A stretch of 64,000 bases of DNA from Falsiroseomonas algicola (GCF_011040385.1 NZ_JAAIKB010000007.1:124001-188000); one strand, 5' to 3'; shown: positions 32,224 through 41,484, counted from the stretch's first letter. Numbers and translations: made by a program. The notes: generated by a model not told the origin, from the letters alone.

Positions 32224-33821
32224 GCCTGCTCCGCGTCGAGGGCCTGACCGTGGCCCTGCCGCCGGGCGGGGACCGGCCGCATGCGGTGGAGGGCATCGAC
32301 CTCACCGTCGATCCCGGCGAGATCGTCTGCGTCGTCGGGGAATCCGGATCGGGCAAGTCGATCACGGCGAATGCCGTGATGGGGCTGCTGCCGAAGACGC
32401 TGCCGCGCAAGGCGGGCCGCATCTGGCTGGGCGAGACGGAGCTGACGGCGCAATCGCCGGAACAGCTCCGCGCGCTGCGCGGCAGCCGGATGGCGATGAT
32501 CTTCCAGGAACCGATGACGGCGCTGAACCCGCTGATGCGCGTTGGCGACCAGATCGCGGAGGCGCTGTCCGTTCATGGCGAGAAGCGCCGCGCGCGCGAT
32601 CGCGTGCCGGAACTGCTGGCCGCCGTGAACCTGCCGGACCCCGCCGCCATCGCCCGCGCGCACCCGTTCCGGCTCTCGGGCGGGCAGCGGCAGCGCGTGA
32701 TGATCGCCATGGCGCTGGCGCTGGAACCGGCGCTGCTGATCGCGGATGAGCCGACCACGGCGCTCGACGTCACCACGCAGATGCAGATCCTGCGCCTGGT
32801 GCGGGAGATCCAGTCGCGGAAGGGCATGGGGGTGATGTTCATCACCCATGATTTCGGCGTGGTGGCGGAGATCGCGGACCGCGTCGCGGTGATGCAGCGC
32901 GGGCGCATCGTAGAGCAGGGCGCGGCCGCCGAGGTGCTGAACAACCCCCGGCACGATTACACCCGCGCGCTGATCGCCGCCGTGCCGCATGGCGCGCCCG
33001 GCGAAGCCCGCGCCGCCGTCGCGACGGAGACGGTGCTGGAAGCCAGGGGCGTGGCGAAGACCTACACCCGTGGCGGCTGGTTCGGTGCCCGCGCGCTGGT
33101 GAAGGCGGTGCATGACGCCGACTTCACGCTGAAGCGTGGCGAGACGCTGGGCCTCGTCGGGGAATCCGGGTCCGGCAAATCGACGCTGGCGCGCTGCGTG
33201 GTGGATCTGGTGCGGCCGGAGGCGGGGCAGATGCTCTTCCACGGCCAGGACCTCCGCCCGCTGTCGCGCAGCGCGCGAAAACCCTTCCGCAAGCGCATTC
33301 AGATGGTGTTCCAGGACCCCTATGCCTCCCTCAATCCAAGGCGGCGGGTCGGCGAGATCATCGCGGAGGGGCCGATCACCCATGGCGAGGCGCGGGAGCG
33401 CGCGCTGGACCGGGCGCGGGACCTGCTGCGGCTGGTGAAGCTGGATGACGGCGCGATGGACCGCTTCCCGCATGAATTCAGCGGCGGCCAGCGGCAGCGC
33501 ATCGGCATCGCCCGGGCGCTGGCCATGGAGCCGGAGCTGCTGATCGCGGATGAGCCGGTCTCGGCGCTGGATGTCTCCGTCCAGGCGCAGGTGCTGGCGC
33601 TGCTGGCGGAAATCCGCGCGCGGCTCGGCCTGACCATGCTCTTCATCACGCATGACCTTCGCGTGGCGGCCCAGGTCTGCGATCGCATCGCCGTGATGCA
33701 ACGCGGCGCGATCGTGGAGCAGGGGCGGACCGCCGACGTCTTCGGCAATCCGCAGCACAGCTATACTCGGGCGCTGCTGGACAGCATCCCCGGACGGGGC
33801 TGGACTCCGCCTACCTTCTGA
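32220..33821 (+). CDS. Fused double ABC ATPase (DppD-DppF type), operon 2
   Basis: 533 residues with two complete nucleotide-binding domains. The first (~1-255) has GESGSGKS, LSGGQRQRVMIAMAL, LLIADEPTTALDV and ITHDFG. The second (~275-530) has GESGSGKS, FSGGQRQRIGIARAL, LLIADEPVSALDV and ITHDLR. This is the YejF/GsiA arrangement, where one polypeptide replaces DppD plus DppF. By contrast, operon 1 at 14756-16787 keeps two separate ATPases. The C-terminal cysteine cluster of DppD/DppF is absent. Confidence 0.94.
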   Translation: MSLLRVEGLTVALPPGGDRPHAVEGIDLTVDPGEIVCVVGESGSGKSITANAVMGLLPKTLPRKAGRIWLGETELTAQSPEQLRALRGSRMAMIFQEPMTALNPLMRVGDQIAEALSVHGEKRRARDRVPELLAAVNLPDPAAIARAHPFRLSGGQRQRVMIAMALALEPALLIADEPTTALDVTTQMQILRLVREIQSRKGMGVMFITHDFGVVAEIADRVAVMQRGRIVEQGAAAEVLNNPRHDYTRALIAAVPHGAPGEARAAVATETVLEARGVAKTYTRGGWFGARALVKAVHDADFTLKRGETLGLVGESGSGKSTLARCVVDLVRPEAGQMLFHGQDLRPLSRSARKPFRKRIQMVFQDPYASLNPRRRVGEIIAEGPITHGEARERALDRARDLLRLVKLDDGAMDRFPHEFSGGQRQRIGIARALAMEPELLIADEPVSALDVSVQAQVLALLAEIRARLGLTMLFITHDLRVAAQVCDRIAVMQRGAIVEQGRTADVFGNPQHSYTRALLDSIPGRGWTPPTF

Positions 33822-33834
33822 CGCGGGACTTCGC

Positions 33835-35130
33835 ATGACCGACATGACGCTCGACCCCGGCGCCCGCCGGGCCATCCTGGAGGCCTGCGACCAGTTGCGG
33901 GCGGAGGCCGAGCAGGTGCTGATGCGCCTGGTGCGCTGCCCCTCGACGCTCGGCAACGAGCATTCCGCGCTGTCGGAGATGGGGCGGCAGTATGAGGCGC
34001 TGGGCCTGAAGCCCTTCGCGGTGCCGACGGATGTGGCGGCGCTGGAGGGCCATCCGGGCTTTTCGCCCCCGCTGATCCCCTATGCCGGGCGCGACAACAT
34101 CGTGGCCGTGCATCGGCCGCGGGAGGCCAAGGGCCGCAGCCTGGTGCTGCAGGGGCATGTGGATGTGGTGCCGGAAGGGGCGGAGGATGAATGGACCACG
34201 CCGCCCTATGAGCCCGCCATCCGGGGCGGCCGCATGTATGGCCGCGGGGCGGGGGACATGAAGGCGGGGATCGTCAGCTACCTCACGGCCTTCCGCGCCC
34301 TGAGGCTGGCCGGCCTGCAACCCGCCGCCGAGGTGCAGATGCAATCGGTGATCGAGGAGGAATGCACGGGCAATGGCGCGCTGGCCTGCATGGTCGCGAT
34401 GCCCAAGGCCGATGCCGTCATCATCCCCGAACCGGGCCCCGGCCTGCCCGCGCTCTACTCGGCGGAGGTCGGCGTGGTCTGGGCCTGGGTGACGGTCACG
34501 GGCCGCCCCGCGCATGTGCGCGACAAGCAGGCAGGGGTTAACGCGGTCGAGGCCGCGATGGCGATCTGGCGCCGCTTCGAGGACTACGAGCGGGAGATGA
34601 ATGACGGCTCGCGCATCCACCCGAGCTTTCGCGGCGTGAACCACCCCGTGAACGTCAACCTCGGCACCTTCGAGGGCGGCGAGTGGAATTCCTCCGTGCC
34701 GACGCGCGCGAAGCTCGGGCTTCGCGTCGGCGTCATGATGGGGAACACGGCGGCGAATGTGCGCGCCGATATCGAGCGCATCGTGGAGGAGGCGCGCGGC
34801 GACGCGGCGATGAAGGGCGCCAAGGTGAAGCTGGAATTCCAGGGTTTCATGGCCGATCCCTGCGTCTTCGACATGCAGGCGCCGATCGTTCGCATGGCCG
34901 CAACAAGTTACGCCGATCTGACGGGGCATGAGCTTCGGCACTACCCCGCCACGGGCCTCACGGATGGCCGCTTCTTCCAGCTCTACCAGGGCACGCCCGT
35001 CGCGTGCTTCGGGCCGGATGCGCAGGACATCCATGGCATCGACGAAAGCGTCGGCATGGACAGCATGCACGACATCACGCGGACCATCGCGGTGACCATG
35101 GCGGGCTGGTGCGGGGTGGAAAAGGCATGA
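33835..35130 (+). CDS. M20 family metallopeptidase (ArgE/DapE type)
   Basis: 431 residues. LVLQGHVDVVPEG (metal His), MYGRGAGDMKAG (bridging Asp) and MQSVIEEECTGNGA (catalytic and metal Glu) give the M20 active site; GTPVACFGPDAQDIHGIDES holds the final His. The family removes N-acyl groups or cleaves small peptides. It is 13 bases after the double ATPase, and its end overlaps the next hydrolase (ATGA), so it is in the transport operon. It probably acts on imported substrate in the cytoplasm. Confidence 0.9.
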   Translation: MTDMTLDPGARRAILEACDQLRAEAEQVLMRLVRCPSTLGNEHSALSEMGRQYEALGLKPFAVPTDVAALEGHPGFSPPLIPYAGRDNIVAVHRPREAKGRSLVLQGHVDVVPEGAEDEWTTPPYEPAIRGGRMYGRGAGDMKAGIVSYLTAFRALRLAGLQPAAEVQMQSVIEEECTGNGALACMVAMPKADAVIIPEPGPGLPALYSAEVGVVWAWVTVTGRPAHVRDKQAGVNAVEAAMAIWRRFEDYEREMNDGSRIHPSFRGVNHPVNVNLGTFEGGEWNSSVPTRAKLGLRVGVMMGNTAANVRADIERIVEEARGDAAMKGAKVKLEFQGFMADPCVFDMQAPIVRMAATSYADLTGHELRHYPATGLTDGRFFQLYQGTPVACFGPDAQDIHGIDESVGMDSMHDITRTIAVTMAGWCGVEKA

Positions 35131-36365
35131 GCAATTTCCGGCCTTCGGGCGCGAGGCTCTGGGACAGCCTCATGGAATTCGCCGCCATCGGGGCCACGGC
35201 CAAGGGCGGCTGCAACCGGCAGACGCTGACGGACCTCGATGGCCAGGCCCGCGCGCTGCTCCAGCGCCAGGCGGAAGCTGCCGGCGCGACGCTGACGCTC
35301 GACCGCCTCGGCAACATGGTGCTGACGCGCCCCGGTCGCGATCCCTCGCGCAAGCCGGTCGCCATCGGCAGTCACCTCGACACCCAGCCGACGGGGGGCA
35401 AGTTCGACGGCGTGCTCGGCGTGCTGGCGGGCCTGGAGGTGCTGCGCGCGTTGCACGAGGCGGGGGTGGAGACGGAGGCGCCCGTCACGCTGGTGAACTG
35501 GACCAATGAGGAAGGGGCCCGCTTCTCGCCGCCCATGATGGGCAGCGGCGCGGCCATGGGCATCTTCACGGAAGCGGAAGTGCTGGCGAAGCAGGACAGC
35601 GCCGGCGCCACCTTCGGCGGCGAACTCGCCCGCATCGGCTGGGCCGGCAGCGCCGATCCCGCCGCGCTGCAGGGCCTCGGCGCCTATTTCGAGCTGCATA
35701 TCGAACAGGGCCCGGTGCTGGAGAGGCTTGGCCTCGACCTCGGCATCGTCACCCATGCGCTGGCGCAGCACTGGTTCGAGGTGACGGTGACCGGCGAGGA
35801 GGCGCATGGCGGCAGCGCCATGGCTGGGCGGCGCGACGCCATGATGTCGGCGGCCGAGATGATGACGGCGATCGAGCGCCTGGCGCTGGAAGCCGGCGCC
35901 CGCGCCACGGTCGGCCGCGTCACGGTGCATCCGGACAGCCGCAACGTCGTGCCCGGCCGCGTCTGGTTCAGCCTCGACACCCGCCACGACCATGAGGACG
36001 ACCTGGCGAAACTCGCCGCCGCGTTGCGGGCGGAAGCCGCCGCCATCGGCGCGCGGCGTGCCGGCATCGCGATCGAGGTCGCGGACTTCTGGATCTCGCC
36101 CGCCACCCCCTTCGATGCTGGGTTGGTGGGCAGGCTCCGGGACTCCGCGGTTGCCCGCGGCATTCCGCACCAGGAGATGCCGACCGCCATCGGGCACGAC
36201 GCCGTCTATTGCGCGCGCCGGGTGCCGAGCGTGATGATCTTCGTGCCCTGCCATGGCGGCATCAGCCACAACGAGGCGGAGAGCATCACCCCGGAATGGG
36301 CGGAAGCCGGGTTGCTGGTCCTGGCCGATGCGGTGCTGGCCACCGCCGGCGTGGCGAAGGGGTGA
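35127..36365 (+). CDS. Zn-dependent hydrolase, N-carbamoyl-L-amino-acid hydrolase / allantoate amidohydrolase type
   Basis: 412 residues of the hydantoinase/carbamoylase group of M20. GSHLDTQPTGGKFDGVLGVL, WTNEEGARF, ELHIEQGPVLERLGLDLGIV and GEEAHGGSAMAGRRDAMMSA are characteristic, and DSRNVVPGRVWFSLDTRHD resembles the NVIPG segment. Likely substrates are N-carbamoyl amino acids or ureidoglycolate-type compounds. ATG 35127 overlaps the M20 stop. Confidence 0.88.
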   Translation: MSNFRPSGARLWDSLMEFAAIGATAKGGCNRQTLTDLDGQARALLQRQAEAAGATLTLDRLGNMVLTRPGRDPSRKPVAIGSHLDTQPTGGKFDGVLGVLAGLEVLRALHEAGVETEAPVTLVNWTNEEGARFSPPMMGSGAAMGIFTEAEVLAKQDSAGATFGGELARIGWAGSADPAALQGLGAYFELHIEQGPVLERLGLDLGIVTHALAQHWFEVTVTGEEAHGGSAMAGRRDAMMSAAEMMTAIERLALEAGARATVGRVTVHPDSRNVVPGRVWFSLDTRHDHEDDLAKLAAALRAEAAAIGARRAGIAIEVADFWISPATPFDAGLVGRLRDSAVARGIPHQEMPTAIGHDAVYCARRVPSVMIFVPCHGGISHNEAESITPEWAEAGLLVLADAVLATAGVAKG

Positions 36366-36369
36366 GGGC

Positions 36370-37875
36370 ATGACGCGCATCGCCATCGGCGGCTTCCTGC
36401 ACGAAAGCCACTCCTTCGCGCCCATCCCGACCACCTGGGCGGATTTCCTCTCGCCCGGCGGCTGGCCCGCGGTGCAGCGGCCGGCGACGCTGCTGGACAC
36501 GCTCCGCCCCTCCGCCGTGCCGGCGGCCGGCGCCATCAAGGCGGCGGAGGCGGCGGGTGTCACGCTCGCGCCGTTGTCCTGGGGCTTCGCCAATCCGGCC
36601 GGGCCCGTCACCGCCGAGGCCTTCGAGCGGCTGGCGGCGCTGATCTTCCATGACCTCCAGGCTGCGCTCGATGAAGGCCCGCTCGATGGCCTCTACCTCG
36701 ACCTGCACGGCGCCATGGTGGCGGAGCATTTCCCGGATGCGGAGGGGGAGTTGCTGCGGCGCGCACGCGCCATCCTCGGCCCGGATGTGCCCATCACCGC
36801 CAGCCTCGACCCACACTGCAACCTGACGGCGGCGATGGTGGAATACGCCGACGCGCTGGCGCCCTTCCGCACCTATCCGCATGTGGACATGAAGGAAGCC
36901 GGCGCGCGGGCCATGGCGCTGCTGCTGGACCGCATCCGGCTCGGCCGGCCCTTCGCCAAGGCCTTCCGGCAGCTGGACTACCTGATCCCGATCACCGGGC
37001 AATGCACGCTGGTGCCGCCGATGGCCGATGCCATGGCGGCGCGTGCGGCCCTGGCCTCCCGGACGGAAGTGGCTGAACTCGGCCTCTGCTTCGGCTTCCC
37101 CTATGCGGATTTCCCGGATTGCGGCGTCGGCATCGCGGCCTATGCGGTGGACCAGGCGCGAGCGGATGCGGCGGCGGATGGGCTTCTGGCCGACCTCAAG
37201 GCGCGGGAGGTCGCCTTCACGCCCGACATCCATGCGGCGAAGGAAGGGGTCGCCAAGGCCATCAAGCTGGCGGACAAGGCGCGCAAGCCCATCGTGCTCG
37301 CGGACACGCAGGACAATCCCGGCGGCGGCGGGCATGGCGACACGACGGGTCTGCTCGCCGAACTCATCGCCCAGCGCGCGGAAGGCGCGGTGCTGGCGCT
37401 GATCAACGATGCCGAGAGTGCCGCCGCCTGCCATGCGGCCGGGGAGGGCGCGGTCGTCGCCCTCAGCCTCGGCGGAAAGTCGGATGGCGCGCCGCTCTCG
37501 GTGCAGGCGCGCGTCCTGCGGCTGACCGATGGGCGCTTCATGTGCACGGGCCCGATGGCCGGCGGCAACTGGGCGGATCTCGGTCCCACCGCGCTGGTCA
37601 GCCCCACGCCCGGTGTTCGCGTGATCGTGACCAGCCGGAAGATGCAGGCCTATGACCAGGCGCTGTTCCGGCATGTGGGCGTGGAGCCATCGACCCAGCG
37701 CATCCTCGCGCTCAAGTCCAGCGTGCATTTCCGCGCGGATTTCCAGCCGATTGCGGAGGCGGTGCTGGTCGTCGCCGCGCCCGGGCCGGTGGTCGCGGAC
37801 CCCGCCACGCTGCCCTTCACAAGGCTGCGGCCCGGGCTGCGGCTGCGTCCCGGCGACAACAGACGAACTGCATGA
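36370..37875 (+). CDS. M81 family metallopeptidase (MlrC-like)
   Basis: 501 residues. FLHESHSFAP near the N-terminus, DGLYLDLHGAMVAEHFPDAE with the DxHG metal site, ASLDPHCNLT and FRTYPHVDMKEAG are M81 signatures, and DTQDNPGGGGHGDTTGLLAE is the conserved C-terminal block. MlrC cleaves linearised microcystin in Sphingomonas, but most homologues act on unknown small peptides. Its place after two M20 enzymes and a peptide transporter argues for a peptide-use operon. GAGGGC precedes ATG 36370. Confidence 0.9.
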   Translation: MTRIAIGGFLHESHSFAPIPTTWADFLSPGGWPAVQRPATLLDTLRPSAVPAAGAIKAAEAAGVTLAPLSWGFANPAGPVTAEAFERLAALIFHDLQAALDEGPLDGLYLDLHGAMVAEHFPDAEGELLRRARAILGPDVPITASLDPHCNLTAAMVEYADALAPFRTYPHVDMKEAGARAMALLLDRIRLGRPFAKAFRQLDYLIPITGQCTLVPPMADAMAARAALASRTEVAELGLCFGFPYADFPDCGVGIAAYAVDQARADAAADGLLADLKAREVAFTPDIHAAKEGVAKAIKLADKARKPIVLADTQDNPGGGGHGDTTGLLAELIAQRAEGAVLALINDAESAAACHAAGEGAVVALSLGGKSDGAPLSVQARVLRLTDGRFMCTGPMAGGNWADLGPTALVSPTPGVRVIVTSRKMQAYDQALFRHVGVEPSTQRILALKSSVHFRADFQPIAEAVLVVAAPGPVVADPATLPFTRLRPGLRLRPGDNRRTA

Positions 37876-38450
37876 CCCCTGCCCACCCTGGCATCGCCGC
37901 TTTTCCGCCCCTAACTGCGCGCGTGATCGCGCTTTCCCCCAGCATCCCGGCAAGGACCCGCCCTTTGCTCCGCCCCGCCATCCCGGCCCCTGCCCCCACC
38001 CAGACCGCGCTGCGCCTCGAACGCGTGGCGCGGCTGCCGGAGGGATTCGCCGACCTGGCGGCGGATGCGCATGGCAGCGGGGAGCGGATGCTGGAGGTGC
38101 TGCGGGAGGATTGGGAGTCAGGCTCCATCCGCTTCGATCGCTGGGGCGAGGCGCTGTTCGCGCTGCACGGGCCGAATGGCCTGGTCGGCATGGGCGGGCT
38201 GACGCGTGATCCCTTCGCCGGCGATGACGTGCTGGGCCGGGTGCGGCGCTTCTACATCCGGCGTTCCGCCCGCCGCGCCGGCGCGGGGCGCGCGCTGCTC
38301 GGTGCCGTCGTCGCGGAGGCGACGGCTGCGGGCTATCCGCGGCTCCGCGTCCGCGCGCCCGCTTCGGCCTTCGCCTTCTATGAGGCCTGCGGCTTCCTGC
38401 GCGCGGTGCGGGAGAAGGGCGCCACGCACATCCTGCCGCTCAGCCCCTGA
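37872..38450 (+). CDS. GNAT family N-acetyltransferase
   Basis: 192 residues. The acetyl-CoA loop RRFYIRRSARRAGAGRALLG (R/Q-x2-G-x-G/A type) and the C-terminal FAFYEACGFLRAV define a GNAT. The first ~45 residues are proline/alanine-rich and may not belong; a later start is possible. ATG 37872 overlaps the M81 stop (ATGA), suggesting cotranscription. The substrate is unknown. It ends flush against the convergent kdgK. Confidence 0.8.
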   Translation: MTPAHPGIAAFPPLTARVIALSPSIPARTRPLLRPAIPAPAPTQTALRLERVARLPEGFADLAADAHGSGERMLEVLREDWESGSIRFDRWGEALFALHGPNGLVGMGGLTRDPFAGDDVLGRVRRFYIRRSARRAGAGRALLGAVVAEATAAGYPRLRVRAPASAFAFYEACGFLRAVREKGATHILPLSP

Positions 38451-39380
38451 TCAGGCGCCGCGCGCCGCGAGGAAGGCATTGACCTCCGCGGCGCTCGGGA
38501 TCGGTGCCACGGCGCCGAAGCCGGTGGTGGAGAGCGCGGCCGCGGCATTGGCGTAGCGCGCGGCCTGCCAGACATCGTCGCCCGCCACGGCGCGGGCGAG
38601 GAAGGCGCCGGCGAAGGTGTCGCCCGCGCCGGTCGCATCGACGGAGTCCACGGCGAAGCCCTCGACCGTCGCGCGGGCCTCCCGCGTCGCCACCATCACG
38701 CCGCCGGCGCCGAGCTTCAGCAGCACCAGGGGGCAGAGGCGGAGGTAGAAATCCGCGATCGCCTCCGCCTCCTGCAGCCCGGTCAGCAGGCGGGCATCGT
38801 CCAGGCTCGGGAAGCAGATATCGGCCAGGCCGACGGCGGTGTGGATGCAGGCGGAGGCGCGGCGCAGCGGCCAGAGGCGGAGCCGCAGGTTGGTGTCGAA
38901 GCTGACGGTCACGCCGGCGCCGCGCGCGACCTCGATGGCGCGGAAGGCGGCGTCGCAGGCGCTGTCGGAGATGCCGAGGCTGATGCCGGAGAGGTGCAGG
39001 ACGCGGGCGCGGCGGATCGCCTCCTCCGGCACGTCGGCCGGCTTCATGCGGCTGGCGGCGCTGCCCTTGCGGTAGAAGGTGAAGTGGTGCCCGCCCTCGT
39101 CATGGGTGACGAAATAGACGGCGGTCGGCGCATCGGGGTCGAGGCGCACGGTGCTGGAATCGACGCCCTCCATGGCCCAGAGGGCGCGGAAGCTGTCGCC
39201 GGCCGAATCCTCGCCGAGATGCGTGACCATGCCGACATCGGCGCCGCTGCGGGCGGCGGCGACGGCGGCATTGGCGGTGTCGCCGCCATGGCCTTCCAGG
39301 TAGAGGCGCCGCCCGTCCGGTCCCGGGGGAAGCTGGTTGAATTCCAGCATGGGTTCGCCCAGGCACAGGATGTCCGGCAT
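38451..39380 (-). CDS. kdgK: 2-dehydro-3-deoxygluconokinase (PfkB family sugar kinase)
   Basis: 309 residues. GHGGDTANAAVAAARSGADV near the N-terminus and DATGAGDTFAGAFLA with the catalytic Asp in GAGD are the two PfkB signatures. FDTNLRLRLWP and the company of eda indicate KDG kinase, giving KDPG from 2-keto-3-deoxygluconate. It is third in an rpiR-eda-kdgK group on the minus strand, 96 bases after eda. Confidence 0.9.
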   Translation of the reverse strand: MPDILCLGEPMLEFNQLPPGPDGRRLYLEGHGGDTANAAVAAARSGADVGMVTHLGEDSAGDSFRALWAMEGVDSSTVRLDPDAPTAVYFVTHDEGGHHFTFYRKGSAASRMKPADVPEEAIRRARVLHLSGISLGISDSACDAAFRAIEVARGAGVTVSFDTNLRLRLWPLRRASACIHTAVGLADICFPSLDDARLLTGLQEAEAIADFYLRLCPLVLLKLGAGGVMVATREARATVEGFAVDSVDATGAGDTFAGAFLARAVAGDDVWQAARYANAAAALSTTGFGAVAPIPSAAEVNAFLAARGA

Positions 39381-39437
39381 GGCGGATTCTCTCCCCGATC
39401 AGCCCTTCTCAACGGTCCCTGCTTGGGCGACTTCGCG

Positions 39438-39455
39438 CCCCGGATCAAGCCGGGG
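39438..39455. terminator. Small stem-loop between eda and kdgK
   Basis: CCCCGG-ATCAAG-CCGGGG, a 6 bp stem. It falls in the 96-base gap between the two genes and may reduce readthrough into kdgK. There is no T run. Confidence 0.3.
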
Positions 39456-39476
39456 ATCAAGCGGGCGTGAGCGATT

Positions 39477-40106
39477 TCAGGCCTGCATGATGCCGAGCAC
39501 GTCGCGCGCCGCGGCCTCGATGCCCGCGCGGTCGCCGCGCGCCAGCAGGCCTTCATCCACCAGGCGGCCGCCGATGCCGATGAAGGCGGCGCCGGCCGCC
39601 AGGTAGTCCGGCGCGTTGCGGGCATCGACGCCGCCGGTCGGGCAGAAGACGGTATCGGGGAAGACGGCGCGCAGCGCCTTCACATGGCCGGGGCCGCCGG
39701 CCGAGCTGGCCGGGAAGATCTTCACCACATCGGCGCCGCCGGCGAGTGCCGCGCGCACCTCCGTGGGGGTCATGGCGCCGAGCATGGCTATGGCGTCCGC
39801 CTGGTGCGCGGCCTCCGCCAGCGCGGGATCGACCCAGGGCGCCACCAGGAAGCGCGCGCCGGCCGAGAGGCAGGCCTCCGCGGCGGCGCGATCCGGCACG
39901 GTGCCGGCGCCCACCAGCAGGGCGGGGTCGCTGGCGAGGTCGCGGATCAGCGCCGGGGCGTCGGGCACGGTCATGGTGATCTCGAAGATCGAGAGGCCGG
40001 CGCCGCGCAGCCATTCGACCGCACGGGCGGCCAGCGCCGTGCTGGAGGTGCGGATGACGGGGATGATGCGCGCCTGGCGCAGCTGGGGGATCAGCTTGTG
40101 GGTCAT
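39477..40106 (-). CDS. eda: KDPG aldolase (2-dehydro-3-deoxy-phosphogluconate aldolase)
   Basis: 209 residues. Glu42 (FEITM) and the Schiff-base lysine Lys129 (VVKIFPAS) match class I KDPG/KHG aldolases, as do VGAGTVPD, FLVAPWVDPALAEAA and CPTGGVDARNAPDYLAAGA. It splits KDPG to pyruvate and glyceraldehyde 3-phosphate. Its ATG overlaps the stop of the RpiR regulator by 4 bases, so regulator and enzyme are translated together. Confidence 0.93.
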   Translation of the reverse strand: MTHKLIPQLRQARIIPVIRTSSTALAARAVEWLRGAGLSIFEITMTVPDAPALIRDLASDPALLVGAGTVPDRAAAEACLSAGARFLVAPWVDPALAEAAHQADAIAMLGAMTPTEVRAALAGGADVVKIFPASSAGGPGHVKALRAVFPDTVFCPTGGVDARNAPDYLAAGAAFIGIGGRLVDEGLLARGDRAGIEAAARDVLGIMQA

Positions 40107-40987
40107 GCCGTCATCCTGCGCGCATCCACCGCCGCCGTCATCCGCGCCTGCCGCGCCGCGGCGGTGGGTGGCGCCAGCAGCGCGGTTGCGACGCAGATTG
40201 CGTCGCCGATCGCGAACTGGGTGTGGCGGAACGCCGCCGGGGCGAGTGGCGAGTCGTCATCGGCCGGGCCGGGGCAGGGGACCAGCAGCGACGCGGCGGC
40301 GGCGAGGGGAGAGCCCGGGCGGGTCAGGGCGATGACGGTGGCGCCGGCCGCTGCCGCCTCCCGCGCCGCCTCCACCACCTCCCGCGTCCGGCCGTCGCGG
40401 GAGAGGCAGAGCACCACGGCATCGCCATCCAGCGTCGCGGCGGCCATGGCCTGGGCGTGCGGGTCGGCGCGCGCGATCACGCCGCGGCAGGTGGCCATGA
40501 GGCGAAGGGCGATGTCGGCGGCGACGCCGGTGGAGGCGCCGATGGCCCAGACCTCCACCCGCGTCGCGCGCAGCAGGAGGAGGGCAGCACGCTCGATCGC
40601 CGCGCCGTCCAGTGCGGTGCGCAGCTGCGCCAGGGCGGCGATGGCGGCGTCCAGCACGGCGGTGGCGGCGTCCGGCACCGGGGTCGTGCTGTCGATCCGG
40701 GCGCGCGCGCGCGGGGGCGGCGCGGCATCGGCTACGGCTTCCGCGCGGTTCAGCGCCAAGCGTAGATCGGCGAATCCCTCGAAGCCGAGGGTGCGGCAGA
40801 AGCGGATGACCGTGGGTTCGGAAACGCCGGCCGCGCGGGCCAGGCTGGCGGTCGTGGCCGCCATGATGGCGGCGGGGTCGGCGGCGACCAGATCGGCCAC
40901 CTTGCGCTCGGCCGGGCTCAGCCGGTCGAGCACCTGGGCGTCGAGAACCTGGGCAATGCGGTCCCGCAATCGGGTCCCCTCCGTCAT
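40103..40987 (-). CDS. RpiR/HexR family transcriptional regulator
   Basis: 294 residues. An N-terminal HTH_6 domain (ASLARAAGVSEPTVIRFCRT, then LGFEGFADLRLAL) is followed by a SIS sugar-phosphate-binding domain (EVWAIGASTGVAADIALRLM, VLCLSRDGRTREVVEAAREA). Such regulators sense KDPG or other sugar phosphates and control Entner-Doudoroff genes. The overlap with eda supports control of this KDG/KDPG operon. Confidence 0.9.
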   Translation of the reverse strand: MTEGTRLRDRIAQVLDAQVLDRLSPAERKVADLVAADPAAIMAATTASLARAAGVSEPTVIRFCRTLGFEGFADLRLALNRAEAVADAAPPPRARARIDSTTPVPDAATAVLDAAIAALAQLRTALDGAAIERAALLLLRATRVEVWAIGASTGVAADIALRLMATCRGVIARADPHAQAMAAATLDGDAVVLCLSRDGRTREVVEAAREAAAAGATVIALTRPGSPLAAAASLLVPCPGPADDDSPLAPAAFRHTQFAIGDAICVATALLAPPTAAARQARMTAAVDARRMTA

Positions 40988-41020
40988 TGGCCCGTGACTA
41001 CAGGGCGGAGGGGGGTGGCC

Positions 41021-41350
41021 TCAAGCGAGGCGGGCCATCGCCTCCGCGGTGGCCTGGAGGCGAAGCGCCTCTGCCTGGGCGCGGGCGGTGTCCTGCGCGG
41101 CGGCGTCGAGGTTGGTCTTCAGCATCTGGGCGCTCTCGCCAAGGCCGGTCATGGCGGTGTTGAGGCCGGCGATCTGGGCGCGGAAATCGGCGACGGCGAC
41201 GCGCTGTTCCTCCAGCGCCTGCTCCAGGCGGCGCAGCGCCAGGCGGAGGCGGCGTTCGCCGGCATCGGGGAAGGCGACGATCTGGGCGTCCTGCGCGGCG
41301 GCGGGCGAGGCCTCCGCGGTCTGGATCTGGCTGGCCGTGTCGTCGCGCAT
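41021..41350 (-). CDS. Hypothetical coiled-coil protein
   Basis: 109 residues, mostly helical with heptad spacing (LRLALRRLEQALEEQRVAVA, FRAQIAGLNTAMTGLGESAQ), no membrane segment and no cysteine. It may be a small structural or division-related coiled coil, but I recognise no family. The upstream 134 bases include an unusually AT-rich stretch (41395-41440), probably its promoter. Confidence 0.65.
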   Translation of the reverse strand: MRDDTASQIQTAEASPAAAQDAQIVAFPDAGERRLRLALRRLEQALEEQRVAVADFRAQIAGLNTAMTGLGESAQMLKTNLDAAAQDTARAQAEALRLQATAEAMARLA

Positions 41351-41463
41351 CGGGGGCTCCGGGGTGAGGTGTTACCGGAACCTTAAGCCGTCTTGGAAAA
41401 GAGACAAGCTGAATTTAAAGGAACACTTCATCTTTATCCCTCACCCACCGGGGATTGCGCTTA

Positions 41464-41475
41464 CCCACCGGTGGG
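41464..41475. promoter_or_regulatory. Palindrome CCCACCGGTGGG
   Basis: A perfect 12-base dyad 9 bases past the stop of the DUF3429 gene, with a half-site CCCACCGG 20 bases away at 41443. It lies upstream of the coiled-coil gene, so it may be an operator or a minimal terminator. Confidence 0.25.
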
Positions 41476-41484
41476 CGGGGCCTC

